Part shown: in pieces, positions 17,314-24,901 of the stretch
Position numbering within the stretch: position 1 is the stretch's first letter
How the letters are laid out: each line of letters opens with the position of its first letter
Source of the DNA: Pseudoflavitalea sp. G-6-1-2
GTDB lineage: Bacteria > Bacteroidota > Bacteroidia > Chitinophagales > Chitinophagaceae
Direction of reading: 5' to 3'
Length of the DNA: 64,000 nt
Assembly: GCF_012927185.1 (NCBI RefSeq)
Contig: NZ_JABBGB010000003.1
Location: forward strand, 868,001 to 932,000
Notes under the pieces: generated by a model
What the model saw: only the letters and a program-made list of their open reading frames with translations
Told to the model about the DNA's origin: nothing
The model's database searches: none
Program-made: the position numbers and the translations under genes

Positions 17314-18747
17314 CTACTTTACCATGATCTTTCTGGTAATGGTTTCACCTGTAGAATGGTGTTTGATATTCAGAAAATACAAGCCTGTTTTAAGGTTGTG
17401 CAGTGTATACTGATTAACGCTGATACTTCTTACTGTTTGTATCTGCCTTCCGCTGCCATCAGTAACCTGAATGTCCTTCCCACTGGCATCATTGAACGAA
17501 ATATTCACATTGCCATCCAGTGAAGGATTGGGATAGATCAGCACGGCCAGGCCTGATGAAGTATTGCCTTTCACTATCACCACTTTGCTGAAAGATTTCC
17601 TGCCATCGAGATCTGTCTGAGCCAACCTGTATTGCGTATTGTTGTCGGCACTGTTGTTATCTGTGTACTCATAGTTGCGTAGACTATTGCTGTTGCCATC
17701 TTTCGCAGATGATGAAATGAAGGTGATGGTTTCAAAATCACCACTGCCGGTTTTTCTTTGCACTTCAAATCCTTTATTGTTATGCTCGGAAACTGTTTGC
17801 CATTTTAGTTTTACCGATGAAGTGTTCAACCTGGTTGCGTCGAAGGAAGTTAGTTCAACAGGTAAAACCGGACAGGTATTCGAGAGTAATTGCGTAATGG
17901 AGAATGGTTGCCCGGTAACCTGAACGCGCACCCATAGACTTGCATTTTCATTTGGAGAAAGCAGTGGGAGCGCAGGAGAGGTGAAAGAAGTGCCCACCGC
18001 AGGAATGTTAACCAGCACAGAAGTGAAAATCACCGGGTCGGTTGCATCGAGCACACCCAACACTGCATTGTCTGCATACACAGTGAAGATGGCTGTCTGA
18101 GCTAACGACTGAGATGCAATGTTCACAGTGTACGTGCGCGGTAGTGGGCAAAGAATTTTGCCGCTTACCAACGGATCATTAACTATAAACGGATTTTTGG
18201 GCGATACACACTGCGTACCGTTATTGCTGTTTGAGTTGCTGCTCCATACATCGGCTATCAGTTTAGTTACATTGTTGCACGCACCCGGTATGGTCAGTGC
18301 AATACCTTTAATGGTAAAGCGATTGATGGTATTGATGCCTGTTCCGCTGACATAAGTTTTGGTAATGCCGGTGGCAGAAAGAATAGGAGAGAGTGTTGCA
18401 TTCTGATATTGTGTACCAAGTGTTGGTGTGGCTAATGTTGGGTTTACCACTAAGATGGTTCCTAAAACATTGGCCAGATCTGTTGCATTGGGAGGATGCG
18501 CATAAGTGAGTTGTGGATTGGGATAATTCGCTTCCGTCCAGATATGTACAGTAGTGAACTTGTTTCCGCCATTATTACGCTGATCCCAGCTGAGGTCGAT
18601 ATTGAGTTGACAATTGCCGCCGCTGTTGGTGGCGCTGTTCAGTTTGATGGTGATGTTTGTTACATCACATGCCTGTGCCATTGCCTTTTGAAGGGAGGAT
18701 GTAAAAATGAGGGCAATAGTAAGACAGGCGAGTAGTACTTTTCGCAT
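17314..18747 (-). CDS. Secreted protein with T9SS type A sorting domain, function unknown
   Basis: 477 residues. Signal peptide MRKVLLACLTIALIFTSS... ends at AMAQ (about residue 25). Residues 26-290 are a Thr/Asn/Pro-rich beta region with few charged residues and no catalytic motif I recognise. Residues about 298-400 (VELTSFDATRLN..VKLKWQTVSEHNNKGFEVQRK) are the fibronectin-like module common before T9SS tails. The last 75 residues (VLIYPNPSLDGNVNISF... to MVK) form the type A sorting domain. It is therefore surface-attached or released, perhaps as an adhesin. It is flanked by two direct repeats and closed by its own terminator. Confidence 0.82.
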   Translation of the reverse strand: MRKVLLACLTIALIFTSSLQKAMAQACDVTNITIKLNSATNSGGNCQLNIDLSWDQRNNGGNKFTTVHIWTEANYPNPQLTYAHPPNATDLANVLGTILVVNPTLATPTLGTQYQNATLSPILSATGITKTYVSGTGINTINRFTIKGIALTIPGACNNVTKLIADVWSSNSNSNNGTQCVSPKNPFIVNDPLVSGKILCPLPRTYTVNIASQSLAQTAIFTVYADNAVLGVLDATDPVIFTSVLVNIPAVGTSFTSPALPLLSPNENASLWVRVQVTGQPFSITQLLSNTCPVLPVELTSFDATRLNTSSVKLKWQTVSEHNNKGFEVQRKTGSGDFETITFISSSAKDGNSNSLRNYEYTDNNSADNNTQYRLAQTDLDGRKSFSKVVIVKGNTSSGLAVLIYPNPSLDGNVNISFNDASGKDIQVTDGSGRQIQTVRSISVNQYTLHNLKTGLYFLNIKHHSTGETITRKIMVK

Positions 18748-18795
18748 AATGTGTGTGTTTTTTAGGTGACGAATAGGTAATAGAATATCGGTGCG

Positions 18796-18822
18796 TCAAT
18801 GTATGTGTGGTATAACATTGAT
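18796..18822. promoter_or_regulatory. Inverted repeat upstream of the T9SS cargo gene
   Basis: TCAATGT and ACATTGA arms separated by 12 bases, about 50 bases before the start codon at 18747 on the minus strand. A possible operator or leader hairpin. Confidence 0.3.
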
Positions 18823-18993
18823 ACACAAACGAAAAGTTCGGGCAATACAATTCCAGCAGGACTTCCGTCCTTGTTTTTTGGTGGCCTTGAATGCCTTAAT
18901 TATGGAAATAGGATGGTTTACTGACGATTATGTCAGCGTTTCAGTGATGTTACTACATAGCGGGACACCGGGAGGTATTCCTGGAATTGCAAA

Positions 18994-19022
18994 GGATGGA
19001 TGGATGGAAGGATAGATGGATG
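18994..19022. repeat. Degenerate GGAT/GGATG microsatellite
   Basis: A short tract of GGATG-like tetra- and pentanucleotide units with interruptions, in the 584-base gap upstream of the T9SS cargo gene and beside repeat R2. A slippage tract; no coding role. Confidence 0.55.
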
Positions 19023-19024
19023 CG

Positions 19025-19251
19025 AAAGGAATAACCAGTAAAGGTTAACAAAGGATATTTGAATGCAGAGTGCATTGTGTAATAGACTCAGGTTAGCGAG
19101 TCATGTGGTGTGTATTGCAACGTAGGCTGAAGGAGTAAGGTAGGTATTGTGAAAAGTGGAGTGCCGGTTTATTAAGGTCGAATGCCGGGGTTATATATTA
19201 GCCAATTCAAAAGTACAAACAAATTTGATATATAGTAAAAATACTGTCTGC
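19025..19251 (-). repeat. Direct repeat R2 upstream of the T9SS cargo gene
   Basis: Partner of R1. The 39-base core is at 19206-19244. On the minus strand it contains TACTTTTG (19208-19215), a -7-type box at the position aligned with that of R1; two of the seven differences between the cores fall in the two variable bases of the box. Transcription from it would run through a leader of about 450 bases into the T9SS cargo gene. The gap 18748-19331 holds no other gene. Confidence 0.45.
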
Positions 19252-19272
19252 AAAATGGGGTGATATTTATCA

Positions 19273-19306
19273 ATAAAAAAGGGCATTCCGTACAACGGAA
19301 CGCCCT
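19273..19306 (-). terminator. Rho-independent terminator of the susCD operon
   Basis: On the minus strand: GGGCGTTCCG, loop TTGTA, CGGAATGCCC (one internal mismatch), then a run of six T. Starts about 27 bases after the susD stop codon. Confidence 0.85.
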
Positions 19307-19331
19307 CCCTTCACATAATACCCTTATCAGA

Positions 19332-20837
19332 TTATTTATAAAGATTAGGGTTATTCTGTTCTTCTGCAAGCGGAATTGCAAACAGGTAGTATGGACTATT
19401 AGGAACATAATCACTGCCATCGATAAACTTCGTGGAAGTATGTGATTTCGATGGAACCTGAATGGGAGTACCATCGGGTGTAATGGCAGTTACTACAATT
19501 GGTTTCTTATCTGCATCTACATACGGTTTGCGCGAAACAGCCTGCTGATTGCGGATGATATCGGAGAGCGAAAATCCTTCACCCCAGAGTTCCTTTCTGC
19601 GTTCGATCAGGATCTCTTTGATCAGATCATCTTTGCTGATTGCAGGATCTGCAGGCGTGGCGCCACGTGCATTGCGTAGATCGTTCAGCGCCTGCACAGC
19701 TTCTGCTTTTTTATCGGCACGTGCGAGACCTTCAGCTTTGATCAGATGTGCTTCAGCGCTGCGCATCAGCACGAGATCAGCCGTTTGATCGTCTCTGAAA
19801 CGGAATTTCTTGTACTGAAGAAATCCCTGACGTCCCGATCTGCCATCCCATGAGAACAGCGATTTACGGATATCCCCATCATTGAACAGCAGCATGAAGA
19901 AGGGATCTGCACTGAAGCTATAGTAGTAAGAAGAAGCAGAAGATACATCGAGGAAGTGGAAGCTGTAGCTGCCATCACTCTGAGATGGGATCTCCGAATG
20001 GCCCCATATCCATTCTGAATTTCTTACATCATTGAAGCCCTGTGTGTAGTCTGCCTGCGTCATCAGCGGATAATATTTCAGCGCTTTGCTGGCAGCAGTT
20101 GCAGCTTCGTCCCATTTACCTGTGTTGAGGTATGCGCGGGCCTGAAGACCAAATACCACATTGGTATCGATCTTATACTTGGCTGTACGCTGATATCCAT
20201 CCAGCAAAGGAATGGCATCGCCGAGATCTTTCAGAATCTGCGTATAGAGTTCATTCAGAGTGGCTCTTGGTTTGCCTTCCGTTTTATCGGTTGTAGGCTC
20301 TGTGTAGATCGGAGCTGTTTTCGCATTCGGATCTTTCAGATAAGAGAACTGATAGAAAGAAGCAATGGTGAGATAGATATTCGCACGTTGTGCCAATGCC
20401 TGACCTTTCGCCACACGCTTCAATCCTGCATCTCCCTCTACTTTATCTACATTGGCCAGAATGATGTTCTGGTTATTGATGATTTTGTAAAGCTGATTCC
20501 AGATAGCATTTACGCGGCTGGTTGTTTTATCGTGCAGCTGATTGAAACTGTATACAGGGTTGTAGCTGTATTTGTTTGGATTAACCGCTACATCACTACC
20601 CATCGCATCGCTTACGAGTGCAATGGTTTTGAAACCGGGGTTACCGAATGTGCCTCCATAGAAATCGTCCATGAAAGATGCCCATGCACCTTCTGAAATG
20701 GTATTGAGGTTGCCGATATTCTTCAGAATAATTTCTTCAGAAACGGCATCGGATGGAGAGGTGTTCAGTTGTTTGTTGCAACTCGCCAGGCCTATGGACA
20801 GTGCTGCAATATATAAAAGATGATATTTCGTTTTCAT
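19332..20837 (-). CDS. SusD/RagB family outer-membrane lipoprotein
   Basis: 501 residues from the ATG at 20837, which yields a standard lipoprotein signal (MKTKYHLLYIAALSIGLASC; lipobox GLASC). An earlier ATG at 20861 overlaps the susC stop codon as TAATG and would add 8 residues; it may serve translational coupling. SusD features include ALAQRANIYLTIASFYQF, the TPR-like ARAYLNTGKWDEAATAASKAL, RSAEAHLIKAEGLARADKK, EILIERRKELWGEG and the closing FAIPLAEEQNNPNLYK. It would be the surface lid of the SusC channel, delivering substrate to it. No glycosidase, sulfatase or peptidase gene is attached, so the ligand must be inferred from the sulfur-type leader. Confidence 0.93.
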   Translation of the reverse strand: MKTKYHLLYIAALSIGLASCNKQLNTSPSDAVSEEIILKNIGNLNTISEGAWASFMDDFYGGTFGNPGFKTIALVSDAMGSDVAVNPNKYSYNPVYSFNQLHDKTTSRVNAIWNQLYKIINNQNIILANVDKVEGDAGLKRVAKGQALAQRANIYLTIASFYQFSYLKDPNAKTAPIYTEPTTDKTEGKPRATLNELYTQILKDLGDAIPLLDGYQRTAKYKIDTNVVFGLQARAYLNTGKWDEAATAASKALKYYPLMTQADYTQGFNDVRNSEWIWGHSEIPSQSDGSYSFHFLDVSSASSYYYSFSADPFFMLLFNDGDIRKSLFSWDGRSGRQGFLQYKKFRFRDDQTADLVLMRSAEAHLIKAEGLARADKKAEAVQALNDLRNARGATPADPAISKDDLIKEILIERRKELWGEGFSLSDIIRNQQAVSRKPYVDADKKPIVVTAITPDGTPIQVPSKSHTSTKFIDGSDYVPNSPYYLFAIPLAEEQNNPNLYK

Positions 20838-20860
20838 GATGCTTGATTTGAATGTGTTCA

Positions 20861-23800
20861 TTAAAGTCCTACCTGTAAGCCAACTGAAATTGTTTTCATC
20901 TGTGGATACTGATAGTAGGTTGTACCGCCGAGTGATTGCTCAGGATCCATACCCTGGTGACCGTAGAAAGTGAGCAGGTTCTCGCCCAGCAGGTACACTT
21001 TGGCTGTTTTCAAACCAGCACGCGATAACAGTGTGCGTGGCAGATTGTAGCCTAATGAAACCTGTTTCAACCTTGCATATGTGGCATCGTACAAAAATCT
21101 GGTTGAAGTAGACGTGAAGTTCAGATTGTCTGTAGTGAGAATAGGAACATTGGTGTTCTTGTTCTCAGGAGTCCATCTTTCTTTCAGCTCCACACCCCAG
21201 TTGCGGCCGGGAGAGGTACCACCGGTAAGCATGTTCACGTAATCGAGATCGAGTACTTTACCACCGAGGCTGTATGCGAGGATGAACGACAGTTCAAATT
21301 CCTTATAGTTGAGGGTGTTGGTGATACCGCCGGTAACATCAGGAAGCGCAGTGCCGGCTTGCGTAAGCGTTCCGTCGCTGTAAACAGAAGTTGTTTTTCT
21401 TGCACCTGTTGTTTTGTCGTTTGTATACCAGAGTGGTTTGCCTGTTTCGGCATCAACACCAGCCCACTCGCGGAGGAAGAAATCGTAGATCGATCCGCCA
21501 ACTGCCAGACGTTTTGTTCCGCTGATGATCTCTTTCTGTGGAAGTTCAACAATTTTGTTTTTGTTGTGTGCGAGGTTCACACCTACTGTCCACCTGAAAT
21601 CTTTATTGCTTACAGGAACCGCATTCAGTTCTACTTCGATACCGGTGTTGCGGAGCTTTCCGATATTGGCGCTTACAGAAGTGAAACCTGTAGAACCTGC
21701 CAGTGGTTTGGCATACAGCAGATCTTTACTGGTTCTGATATAGTAGTTAACGGAACCGTATAAGCGATTTTTGAAGAAACCGAAATCTGTACCTACGTTA
21801 AAGTTGAGGTTGCTTTCCCATTTGAGGCCAGGCGTTGGAAGGCGGGATGTGATAACACCACCGTTGCCGAGGTTGGTCTTAATGGAATACAAAGCCAGAT
21901 AGTTGTAAAAGCTGGTAAGATTATCGTTGCCTGATGAACCATAGCTGGCTTTCAGTGTGAGTGCGCTCAGCCAGTCCACCGACTTGAGGAAGTCTTCTTC
22001 AGACAATCTCCAGCTTGCACCTGCAGACCAGAATGTTCCCCATCTTGAATCCGGGTGGAAGCGGCTGCTTCCGTCTCTGCGAACCGATGCGGTAGCGAAA
22101 TACTTTCCGAGATAGTTGTACTGCGCCTGTCCGAAGAAACTCAGCTTAACATAGTTGTCTGCGGTACCGGAGAAATCGTTCAGCTGTGAACCAGCTACCG
22201 GCTCGTACAGATCGGGCAGTACCATTTTCTGGCGGCTGCCATAGATGCGGTTCTTGTTGAGATAGTAGTATTCATGACCAGCCAGCAGGTTCAGGTGGTG
22301 ACCCGATTGCAGGTTGAGATCATAAGTAAGAATGTTGTTCCATGTATAAGAAAGAAAACGGGAATTCTCTCTGTACACAGTGCCTTCGATCTCGGCATCT
22401 TCACCCACCAGTGGATTGGTGTAGTAATGTGAGTTGGCGTTGATGTAATCGAGATTGAAGCTGGTTTTGAACTTAAGCGCAGACGTAATGGCTGCTTCGA
22501 GGAATGTTCTCGCAGAGATATTCTCGTTGGTGTTTCTCGATCTGTTCAACGGCTCTGAACCGATGAGGTTGTAACGAGCCAGTGCAGAAGATGGACGGTA
22601 ATCGCCATAATCGTACTGTGTTTTTCCGTTTGCATCGGTAAGGAATGTGCCATCAGGGTTGCGTTTCCAGATAGGGTAGAAGCTTGGAATGGTTCTTCCG
22701 AACAGCACAATGTTGGCTTGTTTGGAATCGGAAGAAGTAGGGTAGTCCTGTGTGGTAGTTGCACCATTGAGGTTAAGGCCTACTTTCAGCCATTTCTTTG
22801 CCTGCAAAGTGAGGTTGCTTCTGAAGTTATAGCGTTTGAAACCAGAGCCGAGGAAAGCGCCTTCATTGTTGGTGTAGCCACCGCCGAGGTAGTAAGTTGC
22901 TTTTTCAGTGCCGCCGCTGAAACTCAGCTGAGCCTGTGTGTATTTGGCGTTTTGCTGCATCGCATCGGCCCAATCGTCGTTCCAGAGCGGAACGGCGCCG
23001 GCAACGATCTTACCGTCTCTTCCAACCGGTTCGGCAAATTTGGGACCGTAAGGGTTGATGCCAAGATCAGATACAATGCGGCCGCTCGCAATTTCTGCTG
23101 CTTTTGCAGGTGTTTCTTTATTGCTGAGTGCTTTGTTGCGGAGTGCCTCCCAGTAAAGCTCGAAATAATCGTTGGTGCCGATCTTGTCGTAGTCTTTCAC
23201 TGCGCGGCTGCTCGAGCCCTGATTAACTGTAACATTGATTACGCCATCTTCTCCTTTCTTTCCTGTTTTGGTGGTGATGATAATTACACCATTAGCAGCG
23301 CGTGAACCATACAGGTTGGCAGAAGCGGCATCTTTGAGGATACTGATAGATGCAATGTCCGCAGGGTCCAATGCGTTGATGTCTCCATCATATGGCGCAC
23401 CGTCTACCACAAAGAGTGGAGCACTGGAAGCATTGATAGATCCAACACCGCGGATGCGGATGGCAGAAGCATTACCGGGTTGTCCGTTCTCAGAAGTGAT
23501 CTGCAAACCGGGAGCAAGACCCTGCAATGCGTTGGTGATGTTGGGAGTAAGCCTGTTGTTGATCTTGTCGGCACTGATAGTGGCAACAGCACCGGGGTAA
23601 CCGCTACGTTTTACAGTGGTGTAGGCAACTGCTACTACTTCTTCAAGTGTGGAATTCGATGCCTTCAGAAGAATGGTAAGATCATTGTCTGATTTTACTT
23701 CTGTTTCGAGCGGTTCTCTTCCTACAAATGTGATAGTGATAACGGTTTTCCCTTCGGGAACTTCCAACTGAAATTTTCCCTGCTGGTTGGTGGTGGTTAC

Positions 23801-23953
23801 AATGGAAGTTTTGTTGACTGTAATAGTAGCCCCTTCTAAGGGTTGTTTGCTTTCAGCAGTCAGCACAACTCCACGCAACTGTTTTTTTTGTGCGTATACT
23901 CCAATGCTGATCAGCAGCGCCAGCATGAGTATTACATTTTTCTTAATAAGCAT
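20861..23953 (-). CDS. SusC/RagA family TonB-linked outer-membrane transporter
   Basis: 1030 residues from the ATG at 23953. A GTG nine codons upstream is the alternative; the ATG starts directly into the signal peptide (LIKKNVILMLALLISIGVYAQ). Then come a carboxypeptidase-D-like regulatory domain (LRGVVLTAESKQPLEGATITV), a TonB-box-like EEVVAVAY, the plug (AVATISADKINNRL... RIRGVGSINASSAPLFVVDG), the SusC signature LKDAASANLYGSRAANGVI and a 22-strand-type barrel. TonB-driven uptake of a ligand captured by SusD. The long leader with a SAM-I riboswitch and a poly-Cys ORF suggests control by sulfur amino acid status and so a sulfur-containing ligand. Confidence 0.94.
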   Translation of the reverse strand: MLIKKNVILMLALLISIGVYAQKKQLRGVVLTAESKQPLEGATITVNKTSIVTTTNQQGKFQLEVPEGKTVITITFVGREPLETEVKSDNDLTILLKASNSTLEEVVAVAYTTVKRSGYPGAVATISADKINNRLTPNITNALQGLAPGLQITSENGQPGNASAIRIRGVGSINASSAPLFVVDGAPYDGDINALDPADIASISILKDAASANLYGSRAANGVIIITTKTGKKGEDGVINVTVNQGSSSRAVKDYDKIGTNDYFELYWEALRNKALSNKETPAKAAEIASGRIVSDLGINPYGPKFAEPVGRDGKIVAGAVPLWNDDWADAMQQNAKYTQAQLSFSGGTEKATYYLGGGYTNNEGAFLGSGFKRYNFRSNLTLQAKKWLKVGLNLNGATTTQDYPTSSDSKQANIVLFGRTIPSFYPIWKRNPDGTFLTDANGKTQYDYGDYRPSSALARYNLIGSEPLNRSRNTNENISARTFLEAAITSALKFKTSFNLDYINANSHYYTNPLVGEDAEIEGTVYRENSRFLSYTWNNILTYDLNLQSGHHLNLLAGHEYYYLNKNRIYGSRQKMVLPDLYEPVAGSQLNDFSGTADNYVKLSFFGQAQYNYLGKYFATASVRRDGSSRFHPDSRWGTFWSAGASWRLSEEDFLKSVDWLSALTLKASYGSSGNDNLTSFYNYLALYSIKTNLGNGGVITSRLPTPGLKWESNLNFNVGTDFGFFKNRLYGSVNYYIRTSKDLLYAKPLAGSTGFTSVSANIGKLRNTGIEVELNAVPVSNKDFRWTVGVNLAHNKNKIVELPQKEIISGTKRLAVGGSIYDFFLREWAGVDAETGKPLWYTNDKTTGARKTTSVYSDGTLTQAGTALPDVTGGITNTLNYKEFELSFILAYSLGGKVLDLDYVNMLTGGTSPGRNWGVELKERWTPENKNTNVPILTTDNLNFTSTSTRFLYDATYARLKQVSLGYNLPRTLLSRAGLKTAKVYLLGENLLTFYGHQGMDPEQSLGGTTYYQYPQMKTISVGLQVGL

Positions 23954-24033
23954 ACGTATTGTTGAATTAAAAGTAGACACGGAATATCCCTTCCGATGCC
24001 TGGGTTTAGAATTGGCATAGCATCGGTTACAAT

Positions 24034-24047
24034 GCTCCTTGAGGAGC
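24034..24047 (-). promoter_or_regulatory. Hairpin between the poly-Cys ORF and susC
   Basis: GCTCCT and AGGAGC arms with a 2-base loop, about 40 bases after the stop codon of the Cys-rich ORF and about 80 bases before the susC start. No T run follows on the minus strand, so it is not a classic terminator. The 3' arm contains AGGAG. It may take part in an alternative leader fold or protect the susC message. Confidence 0.4.
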
Positions 24048-24087
24048 TGTCAGTTTTTTACTTAGCTTGATTTGATACAGGAAGTAA

Positions 24088-24135
24088 CTATCCCATACAA
24101 CAGCAACAACAGCAGCGTTGCATGCTATGGGGCAT
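24088..24135 (-). CDS. Cysteine-rich leader peptide (six consecutive Cys codons)
   Basis: A 15-codon ORF, MPHSMQRCCCCCCMG then TAG, in the leader of the susCD operon. The Cys codons at 24114-24097 alternate TGC and TGT; three further codons are Met, so 9 of 15 residues contain sulfur. A shorter version could start at the internal ATG at 24123. It lies 121 bases downstream of the SAM-I riboswitch and 134 bases upstream of susC. By analogy with ribosome-stalling leader peptides, and with the poly-Cys upstream ORFs reported in mycobacteria, slow translation when Cys-tRNA is scarce would alter folding of the leader and raise susCD expression. Translation is inferred, not shown. Confidence 0.68.
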   Translation of the reverse strand: MPHSMQRCCCCCCMG

Positions 24136-24256
24136 CAGTTGACACATTCGTGGGGCAGAATAAATAGCTTTCATCACTTTCAACTTTACATGAGACAACC
24201 ATTAACCAGAAAATGCTGCGGAGCGCTCAGAAGAGTTTTGAAATACATTCAACTAT

Positions 24257-24360
24257 CTCATCTTTCTCCTTTTCAGGAGGAGGAGTTAGCACCTTATACA
24301 TGGGTAAGTACAGGTTGCCAAGACGTCGCAGGGCCCTTCCCTCAGTCTGTTCTGGATAAG
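24257..24360 (-). promoter_or_regulatory. SAM-I (S-box) riboswitch upstream of susCD
   Basis: On the minus strand the whole S-box core is present in order: CTTATCCAGA (P1 5' strand), GAGGGAAGGGCCC, GGCAACC, AGGTGCTAA, TCC, then GGAGAAAGATGAG. P1 closes by CTTATC (24360-24355) pairing with GATGAG (24262-24257), six pairs including one G-U. S-box RNAs bind S-adenosylmethionine and usually shut off methionine or sulfur genes when SAM is plentiful. Here the downstream genes are a SusC/SusD pair, about 300 bases on. The expression platform is unclear because no intrinsic terminator follows directly. Confidence 0.92.
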
Positions 24361-24391
24361 TGTTGTAAAAGATCTATTGTGTTTGGAGGTG

Positions 24392-24423
24392 CAAATATAG
24401 AGCGCATATTTTAGTCTACCAAA
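24392..24423 (-). promoter_or_regulatory. Promoter of the susCD leader
   Basis: Minus-strand -33 box TTTG (24423-24420), 20-base spacer, then -7 box TATATTTG (24399-24392). Transcription would start near 24385, about 25 bases before the S-box P1 stem. Confidence 0.78.
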
Positions 24424-24462
24424 AAAGTAGGGTTATGTTTCAGGATAAATTTTCCGGACTGC

Positions 24463-24496
24463 TGCAAAAGGTTTCCAGACACTTGCAAAAGTTTCC
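24463..24496. promoter_or_regulatory. Two direct repeats upstream of the susCD promoter
   Basis: TGCAAAAGGTTTCC at 24463-24476 and TGCAAAAGTTTCC at 24484-24496, 21 bases apart (two helical turns) and about 80-110 bases before the predicted transcription start. They have the layout of a tandem regulator-binding site. Confidence 0.42.
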
Positions 24497-24684
24497 TGAA
24501 GCGAATATTGGGCAGGTAACTCCCCACTATCCAATAATGCAAAAATGAATGGAGGTTTATCGGCTATGAATGCGGTTTTCAGACCTTTTAACGGTTTATG
24601 ATCGACGTTAGTATCGGAATGATCTGTTCAGACTGTATTGCATCATTACTTATCAATATATTTTTATATTTTGTCCGGGAATAA

Positions 24685-24822
24685 TCTAAATTTACCGAAG
24701 AGCGGGAACTGAGGCATATCAAAGCGAAGTACACTTTCAACCGTACAAACGGATTCAGCAAGCTGGTGTATTACGAAAAGAATGCATGGGAGAGTGAGCC
24801 GAAGGAGATTGATATCAAATAA
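24685..24822 (+). pseudogene. 3' remnant of a lost gene
   Basis: 46 codons without a start, running from a stop at 24682-24684 to TAA at 24820. The text looks protein-like (HIKAKYTFNRTNGFSKLVYY, ending EPKEIDIK) with charged and aromatic residues, but no family is recognised. It sits on the plus strand just before the bidirectional terminator, so it may be the tail of a gene deleted here. The rest of the 24500-24900 gap shows nothing else. Confidence 0.35.
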
Positions 24823-24848
24823 TCCGGATCGACGGATTCAATAAAAAC

Positions 24849-24880
24849 AAAAGTCCCGCATCAGCTGATGCGGGACTTTT
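24849..24880. terminator. Bidirectional terminator, 32-base perfect palindrome
   Basis: Two 16-base arms with no unpaired centre, A run at the left and T run at the right, so it can work on both strands. It lies 21 bases after the lpdA stop codon on the minus strand. Confidence 0.9.
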
Positions 24881-24901
24881 CTTTTATGCAGATAAATGCA
24901 A

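Noticed and set aside
17162-19244. CRISPR-type repeat because the core contains TTTCTACTATATAT-like text
   Set aside because: Only two imperfect copies 2 kb apart with no spacers and no cas genes.
24118-24414. 98-codon plus-strand ORF upstream of susC
   Set aside because: It is the complement of the SAM riboswitch and poly-Cys leader; the minus-strand RNA features explain the sequence better.
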